Below, piece by piece: positions 23,431 through 27,940 of a DNA stretch of 27,940 nt (within the stretch, counting starts at the first letter, position 1; each line of letters begins with the position of its first letter). Below the pieces are notes generated by a model. It made no database searches. It saw nothing but the letters and a program-made list of their open reading frames with translations, and had not been told where the DNA came from. The translations under genes were made by a program, and so were the position numbers. The DNA lies in NCBI GenBank assembly GCA_945902255.1, contig CAMDMO010000004.1, positions 1 to 27,940 of the forward strand, read 5' to 3'. Origin of the DNA: Rickettsia typhi. GTDB taxonomy: Bacteria > Pseudomonadota > Alphaproteobacteria > Rickettsiales > UBA1997.

Positions 23431-25230
23431 ATGTCAGAGAAAAAAATTGAAAATTATAAAGTCATAGATCATGAATTTGATGTTGTGGTTGTTGGAGCCG
23501 GAGGAGCTGGTCTTCGCGCCACTTTCGGCATGGCTCAAAAAGGTCTTTCAACCGCCTGCATCTCTAAAGTTTTTCCAACTCGCTCGCACACTGTTGCAGC
23601 GCAAGGTGGAATTTCTGCCGCATTAGGAAATATGGGCGAAGATGATTGGAGATGGCACATGTATGACACCGTTAAGGGTTCAGACTGGCTTGGTGATCAA
23701 GACGCAATTGAGTATATGTGTCGCGAAGCACCAGATGCAATTATTGAATTAGAACATTACGGTGTGCCTTTCTCACGCACAAAAGAAGGAAAAATTTATC
23801 AACGCCCTTTTGGTGGAATGACCAAAGAATTTGGCGAAGGTGGACCAGCTCAAAGAACTTGCGCCGCAGCTGATCGCACTGGCCACGCAATTCTTCATAC
23901 CCTTTATCAGCAATCACTAAAACATAACGCACAATTTTTCATCGAATATTTTGCACTTGATTTAATCATGGAAAATGGCGTTTGTCGTGGCGTTACCGCT
24001 TTGTCATTAGTTGACGGAACAATACACCGCTTTAAAGCTCACATGGTTGTTATTGCAACTGGTGGCTATGGTCGCGCTTATTTTTCTGCCACTTCTGCCC
24101 ATACTTGCACCGGAGATGGAAATGCCATGGTGCTTAGAGCTGGGCTTCCCCTACAAGATATGGAATTTGTGCAATTTCATCCAACCGGCATTTACGGATC
24201 TGGCTGTTTAATTACCGAAGGCGCACGCGGTGAGGGTGGATATTTAGTGAACTCTGAAGGCGAACGCTTCATGGAAAGATATGCTCCAAGCGCTAAAGAT
24301 CTTGCTAGTCGCGATGTGGTTTCTCGCGCAATGACTATGGAAATTTTAGCCGGACGCGGAGTTGGCCCGAATAAAGATCATATTTATCTTCATTTAAATC
24401 ATTTAGATCCAAAAATCTTACATGAAAGACTTCCAGGAATTTCTGAAACTGCAAAAATTTTTGCTGGAGTTGAAGTTACTAAAGAACCAATCCCAGTAAT
24501 TCCAACCGTGCATTACAACATGGGTGGAATTCCTACCAATCACCGCGCTGAAGTTATTACGGTAAAAAATGGCAAAGCAGAAGTTGTGCTTGGTCTAATG
24601 GCAATTGGTGAAGCAGCCTGTGTTTCAGTTCACGGCGCAAATCGTTTAGGCTCTAATTCTCTGCTTGATCTAGTGGTTTTTGGACGCGCTGCTGCAATTC
24701 GCGCTGCTGAAGTTGTAAAACCAAATACAACTCACCGTGAATTTAGTGAAAATGCTGGTGCAGAAGGAATTGCCAGAATGAATAAAATTAGAAATGCCAA
24801 TGGAAAATCATCTGCCGCAAAAATTCGTCTTGATATGCAAAAATGCATGCAAGCTCATGCCGCAGTGTTTAGAACCGAAGATTCTCTTGCTAAAGGAAAA
24901 GAAAAAATGACCGAAATCTTTAAAAACTTTGAAGATTTACAAGTTTCTGATCGCGGATTAGTTTGGAATAGTGATTTAGTTGAAGCCTTAGAGCTTGATA
25001 ATCTAAGAGCACAAGCCTTAGTCACAATTGCCGGCGCTCTAAATCGCAAAGAAAGCCGCGGCGCCCATGCTCGCGATGATTTCAAAGATCGCGATGATGA
25101 AAGCTGGATGAAACATTCAATCATTTGGTGCGACCAAAATGCTAATATAAAAACTGATTATCGTGAAGTGGTTTTAAAACCTCTTTCTAACGATGTTCAA
25201 GCATTTCCACCGAAAAAAAGAGTTTATTAA
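23431..25230 (+). CDS. sdhA: Succinate dehydrogenase flavoprotein subunit
   Basis: The catalytic subunit, 599 residues, which oxidises succinate to fumarate. It carries the FAD fold VVGAGGAGLRA (20-30), the covalent FAD attachment His53 in SHTVAAQGG, the active-site block QFHPTGIYGSGCLITEGARG near 248-267, HYNMGGIPTN, and HGANRLGSNSLLDLVVFGR with the substrate-binding Arg. The C-terminal ESRGAHARDDFKDRDDESWM is standard. No residue of the active site appears to be missing. It should be followed directly by sdhB; instead, a two-gene DUF4160/DUF2442 insert begins 2 bases after its stop. Confidence 0.97.
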   Translation: MSEKKIENYKVIDHEFDVVVVGAGGAGLRATFGMAQKGLSTACISKVFPTRSHTVAAQGGISAALGNMGEDDWRWHMYDTVKGSDWLGDQDAIEYMCREAPDAIIELEHYGVPFSRTKEGKIYQRPFGGMTKEFGEGGPAQRTCAAADRTGHAILHTLYQQSLKHNAQFFIEYFALDLIMENGVCRGVTALSLVDGTIHRFKAHMVVIATGGYGRAYFSATSAHTCTGDGNAMVLRAGLPLQDMEFVQFHPTGIYGSGCLITEGARGEGGYLVNSEGERFMERYAPSAKDLASRDVVSRAMTMEILAGRGVGPNKDHIYLHLNHLDPKILHERLPGISETAKIFAGVEVTKEPIPVIPTVHYNMGGIPTNHRAEVITVKNGKAEVVLGLMAIGEAACVSVHGANRLGSNSLLDLVVFGRAAAIRAAEVVKPNTTHREFSENAGAEGIARMNKIRNANGKSSAAKIRLDMQKCMQAHAAVFRTEDSLAKGKEKMTEIFKNFEDLQVSDRGLVWNSDLVEALELDNLRAQALVTIAGALNRKESRGAHARDDFKDRDDESWMKHSIIWCDQNANIKTDYREVVLKPLSNDVQAFPPKKRVY

Positions 25231-25232
25231 CC

Positions 25233-25487
25233 ATGCCAGAAATATGTAGATTTTATGGCATTATAATTAGAATGTATTTAATAGATAAAGAGCATCCACC
25301 GCGTCATATTCATATAAAATATAGCGAATATGAAGCTGTGATGGAGTTAGAAAATTTTAATATAATTGATGGAGAAGTTCCAAAAAAATGTTACCAACTG
25401 GTAAAAGAATGGGCTGAACTTCATCAAGCAGAGTTAATAAATATGTGGAATAGTCAAATGTTTCATGCAATTGAACCTTTAAAATAA
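25233..25487 (+). CDS. DUF4160 protein, first gene of a cassette inside the sdh operon
   Basis: An 84-residue protein matching DUF4160 over its whole length: FYGIIIRMYLIDKEHPPRHI then HIKYSEYEAVMEL, with the family's D/E-H-PPHIHV-like motif, followed by GEVPKKCYQLVKEWAELHQA then ELINMW. The role is unknown. DUF4160 and DUF2442 genes are often found side by side and have been suspected of forming a toxin-antitoxin-like or regulatory pair; this is unproven. The ATG lies 2 bases after the sdhA stop, so the gene depends on the sdh transcript and possibly on translational coupling. Confidence 0.85.
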   Translation: MPEICRFYGIIIRMYLIDKEHPPRHIHIKYSEYEAVMELENFNIIDGEVPKKCYQLVKEWAELHQAELINMWNSQMFHAIEPLK

Positions 25488-25494
25488 ATAATTT

Positions 25495-25728
25495 ATGAAA
25501 ATAAAGGAAATTGAACATAAGGATGAATATTCTTTTATACTTAAATTCGAAAACGATGAAATCATACCAACTAATTTAAGAAATTTAATTTCTGGTTATG
25601 TTGATTTAAAAGATTTAGTAACCGCACATATCAATAAAGAGTGGGGATGTTTAGAATTTAAGAATGGAAAAGTTGATATAGAACCAAAAACACTTTATAA
25701 CTTTGCTAAGAATCGCATTAATAATTAA
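25495..25728 (+). CDS. DUF2442 protein, second gene of the cassette inside the sdh operon
   Basis: A 77-residue protein with the DUF2442 pattern: a start MKIKEIEHKDEYSFILKFEN (where the family has V..V.p...y.L.l.F.NG), a central LKDLVTAHINKEWGCLEFKN then GKVDIEPKTLY, equal to the family's G.i.W.nG.DidP..LY. It follows the DUF4160 gene by 7 bases and precedes sdhB by 11. DUF2442 proteins are small, probably single-domain, and often paired with DUF4160 or with other small genes; the function is unknown. It could act as partner or antidote of its neighbour. Confidence 0.82.
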   Translation: MKIKEIEHKDEYSFILKFENDEIIPTNLRNLISGYVDLKDLVTAHINKEWGCLEFKNGKVDIEPKTLYNFAKNRINN

Positions 25729-25739
25729 AACTTTAAAAA

Positions 25740-26534
25740 ATGGCAGAATTTAAACTTCCAAAAAATTCACAAATCGACAAAAAATCTGGAAAAACTTTTA
25801 AAGCAAAAGCGGGAGCTAAAAATATCCGCGTTTTTGAAGTTTATCGCTATAATCCAGAAGATGAAAATAAAACCAATCCATATATTGATCGTTTTGAAAT
25901 AGACATGGATGAATGTGGTCCAATGGTTTTAGATGCTCTAATTAAAATTAAATCAGAGCATGATAGCGCTCTTACATTTAGAAGATCTTGTCGCGAAGGA
26001 ATTTGCGGATCTTGCGCTATGAATATTGACGGAACCAACACTCTAGCTTGCACCAAAGCTATTTCTGATTGCAAAAATGATGTGAAAGTTTATCCACTTC
26101 CTCACATGCCAGTAGTTAAAGATTTAGTTCCTGACTTAACTAACTTTTATGAACAATATAAATCGATTAAACCTTGGCTGCAATCATCTGAGCCAGAAAA
26201 TATGAATAAAGAAAGGTTACAATCTCCAGAAGATCGCGAAAAACTAGATGGTCTTTATGAGTGTATTTTATGCGCTTGCTGCTCAACCTCATGCCCTAGC
26301 TACTGGTGGAATGGCGATAAATATTTAGGACCAGCAGTTTTGTTGCAAGCTCAAAGATGGATTGTTGACTCACGCGATGAAGCAACCGACGAAAGACTCG
26401 ATGCTCTCGAAGACCCTTTCAAACTTTATCGCTGTCATACTATTATGAATTGCACCAATACTTGTCCAAAGGGTTTAAATCCAGCAAAAGCGATTGGCTC
26501 AATTAAACAAGCAATTGCTGATAGAAAAGCTTAA
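25740..26534 (+). CDS. sdhB: Succinate dehydrogenase iron-sulfur subunit
   Basis: A 264-residue electron-transfer subunit that links the SdhA flavin to the quinone site. The [2Fe-2S] cysteines are C84, C89, C92 and C104 (CREGICGSCAMNIDGTNTLA, then C). The second half holds C175, C178, C181 and C185 (CILCACCSTSC) and C232, C238 and C242 (CHTIMNCTNTC), which carry the [4Fe-4S] and [3Fe-4S] clusters. All ligands are present. Its separation from sdhA by 509 bases of cassette is unusual, but the gene itself looks intact and keeps a normal start. Confidence 0.97.
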   Translation: MAEFKLPKNSQIDKKSGKTFKAKAGAKNIRVFEVYRYNPEDENKTNPYIDRFEIDMDECGPMVLDALIKIKSEHDSALTFRRSCREGICGSCAMNIDGTNTLACTKAISDCKNDVKVYPLPHMPVVKDLVPDLTNFYEQYKSIKPWLQSSEPENMNKERLQSPEDREKLDGLYECILCACCSTSCPSYWWNGDKYLGPAVLLQAQRWIVDSRDEATDERLDALEDPFKLYRCHTIMNCTNTCPKGLNPAKAIGSIKQAIADRKA

Positions 26535-26535
26535 A

Positions 26536-27816
26536 ATGTTATCAGCAGCTCGACCTTCCAAGAGTGTTAAAAAATTCATTATTGATGATCATCAATTTGA
26601 TAATTTACTAATTTTGGAAGCGGAAACCGATCTTGTTGGCGAGTCTCAAAGAGATATTTTGGCTGAAATTCAAGATGCAAGAAATAAAACAATTCCATTT
26701 TTTCCAGCCTCATCATGCAGAAGACTAATTTTTATATTTCAAAAATCAGATATATCTAGAGAGATTACTCCGAGGTTGTTTGATTTTATTAATAAAGATG
26801 CCACCATTCGTGATACAATGAAAATCTATGAAGGTAAAGATGGTCTTGCATTTCTTACCATGTGGCTGTCGGGAGGTCTTAATATAAGAAAATATCATCA
26901 TGATACTTATAATAAAAAAACTGCTAATATAAGTTTTGATACTTATAAAGAATTACTAAATATATTATCTTTATGCCGAAGAGATTCTGAAAAAAAATTT
27001 TCTAGCGTTACATCAGACATGATTGATACAATTGACTTGAGAATGAGGTCATTAGCCAGTGAAACAAGCGAATATGGGTGGCTAAAAAGTGAAAAAGATG
27101 AAACAATAAGGATAAGAAGAATTGGGGTTAATCGCTTTCGCGATGAATCACATCAAGCAGAATTTTCTTCACTATTGGATGGTGCACAAAAAATATCAAA
27201 TTTTCTTTGTCATATCTTTGAAAAAATCAAGACTCTTCCTGAGATCAAAGAATTATGGTCCGAAGCCATAACTAAATCTAAGCTAGAATTGATGCATACA
27301 ACTAACAGAGGGTTATTTGACGATATTATTTCCTGCAGAAAAAGATTTGTGGGTTATGTTGCTAAAAGCTTAGTTGTGGCTTCAGAAAGCATTGCTCCAC
27401 ATGATATTAAAAAGAATTTGCTTAGATTTTTACCAGATGACATGACAACCGAAATCGCAACATTATCATCAATGGCGAGAGGTATGGAAGCTGCCCCATC
27501 TGGTGGTGGCGAGGGTTTTGCTCCAAGAGATGAAGTTTTATTGACTGAAGCAGATGGGTCTGGATTAGCTGCTGCAACAGAACTTGCAGAAGCCACCCCA
27601 TCTGGTGGCGGTGAGGGTTCTGCCGCTCCAAGAGATGAAGCTTTATTGACCGCAGCAGCCACTGAGTCTGGATTAGCTGCTGCAACGGAAATTACAGAAG
27701 CTATTGCATCTGATGGTGGTGAAGGTTCTGCTGCTCCAACAGATGGAGCTTTATCGGGCGCTGAAGCTCATAGGCTTAGAACAACTGAGTTAGGAACAGA
27801 AGCGACATTCTCATAA
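26536..27816 (+). CDS. Uncharacterised protein with Ala/Gly-rich C-terminal repeats
   Basis: A 426-residue soluble protein; family not recognised. Start: ATG at 26536, one base after the sdhB stop (TAAAATG), preferred to an in-frame ATG at 26494 that would lie inside sdhB. Residues 1-315 are mixed charged and hydrophobic, probably mostly helical, with no signal peptide, membrane helix or known catalytic motif. From residue 318 there are three repeats of 34-36 residues, each opening EAxPSGGGEG or similar and running through APRDExLLT to SGLAAATE, then a short tail ending GTEATFS. The repeat DNA is richer in G+C than the surroundings. It is on the sdh strand and may be cotranscribed. The tail recalls low-complexity linkers of surface or secreted proteins, but no secretion signal is visible. 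Confidence 0.6.
   Translation: MLSAARPSKSVKKFIIDDHQFDNLLILEAETDLVGESQRDILAEIQDARNKTIPFFPASSCRRLIFIFQKSDISREITPRLFDFINKDATIRDTMKIYEGKDGLAFLTMWLSGGLNIRKYHHDTYNKKTANISFDTYKELLNILSLCRRDSEKKFSSVTSDMIDTIDLRMRSLASETSEYGWLKSEKDETIRIRRIGVNRFRDESHQAEFSSLLDGAQKISNFLCHIFEKIKTLPEIKELWSEAITKSKLELMHTTNRGLFDDIISCRKRFVGYVAKSLVVASESIAPHDIKKNLLRFLPDDMTTEIATLSSMARGMEAAPSGGGEGFAPRDEVLLTEADGSGLAAATELAEATPSGGGEGSAAPRDEALLTAAATESGLAAATEITEAIASDGGEGSAAPTDGALSGAEAHRLRTTELGTEATFS
27487..27760 (+). repeat. Coding tandem repeat (about 108 bp, three units) in the C-terminus of the unknown protein
   Basis: Units begin at 27487, 27589 and 27697 and are 102, 108 and about 64 bp. Each encodes SGGGEG or SDGGEG, then APRDE or APTDG, then (in the first two) SGLAAATE. 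Length differences are multiples of three. Confidence 0.85.
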
Positions 27817-27832
27817 ATAAATTATACATAAA

Positions 27833-27940
27833 ATGAACATATTATCTATTGGCTGCGGAAAAATGGGCTCTATCATTATTAATAACTTGTTAGAGCAAGG
27901 AATTTTGCACAAAGAAATTAGCATTATCGAAAAATCTGAT
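27833..27940 (+). CDS. proC: Pyrroline-5-carboxylate reductase, N-terminal part (cut by window edge)
   Basis: The reading frame opens at ATG 27833 and runs off the right edge. The 36 visible residues start MNILSIGCGKMGSIIINNLL, then EQGILHKEISIIEKSD. The GxGxMG dinucleotide-binding motif (IGCGKMGS) with a following helix and second beta strand is the ProC opening; ProC makes proline from pyrroline-5-carboxylate with NAD(P)H. A related NAD(P)-binding family cannot be ruled out with so little sequence. It lies 16 bases after the unknown repeat protein. Confidence 0.7.
   Translation, partial: MNILSIGCGKMGSIIINNLLEQGILHKEISIIEKSD

Noticed and set aside
26494..26535. Upstream start for the repeat protein inside sdhB
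   Set aside because: A one-base gap after the sdhB stop (TAAAATG) gives a more economical start at 26536.

Overview
This is an AT-rich, gene-dense stretch of alphaproteobacterial chromosome. The gene content points to a Rickettsiales-like, probably host-associated bacterium: an IalB-family secreted protein, a sdhCDAB operon with alphaproteobacterial subunits, COQ9, a PopZ/DUF2497 protein, the SRP RNA gene just upstream of dnaX, and several small intergenic palindromic repeats. This placement is an inference from content. No rRNA or tRNA gene, CRISPR array, transposase or phage gene was found.

Layout. 1-3584, minus strand: dnaX (cut by the window edge), the 4.5S/SRP RNA gene with a readable promoter, a repeat element, an IalB-family secreted protein, ispB, a family 61 glycosyltransferase and a small helical protein. 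3744-4865, plus strand: a PLP-dependent histidine-decarboxylase-like gene that appears to start at a non-ATG codon. After a long inverted repeat, 5026-11044 is a tight minus-strand operon: coq9, cvpA family, fabG, trxB, fadJ and a GNAT acetyltransferase. 11155-12336, plus: argD-like aminotransferase. 12570-14711, minus: a very large PopZ-like polar organiser whose acidic linker has grown by six exact-length 114-bp tandem repeats. 14807-17546, plus: cstA and truA. Then come a strong palindrome and a repeat element. 17773-22554, minus: folK, an ankyrin-like protein of unknown function, and clpB, which has its own heat-shock-type promoter. 22637-26534, plus: sdhC, sdhD, sdhA, a two-gene DUF4160/DUF2442 cassette, then sdhB. 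26536-27816: an unrecognised protein with an Ala/Gly-rich repeat tail. The window ends in the start of proC.

How the genes fit together. IspB (polyprenyl tail) and COQ9 serve ubiquinone synthesis, and succinate dehydrogenase reduces ubiquinone. FabG and FadJ act in fatty-acid synthesis and breakdown, TrxB and ClpB in redox and protein quality control, and CstA in import of small carbon compounds. The less ordinary items are the expanded PopZ, the cassette inside the sdh operon, the decarboxylase with its odd start, two unrecognised repeat-bearing proteins, and a family of paired-hairpin repeats seen in three intergenic regions.
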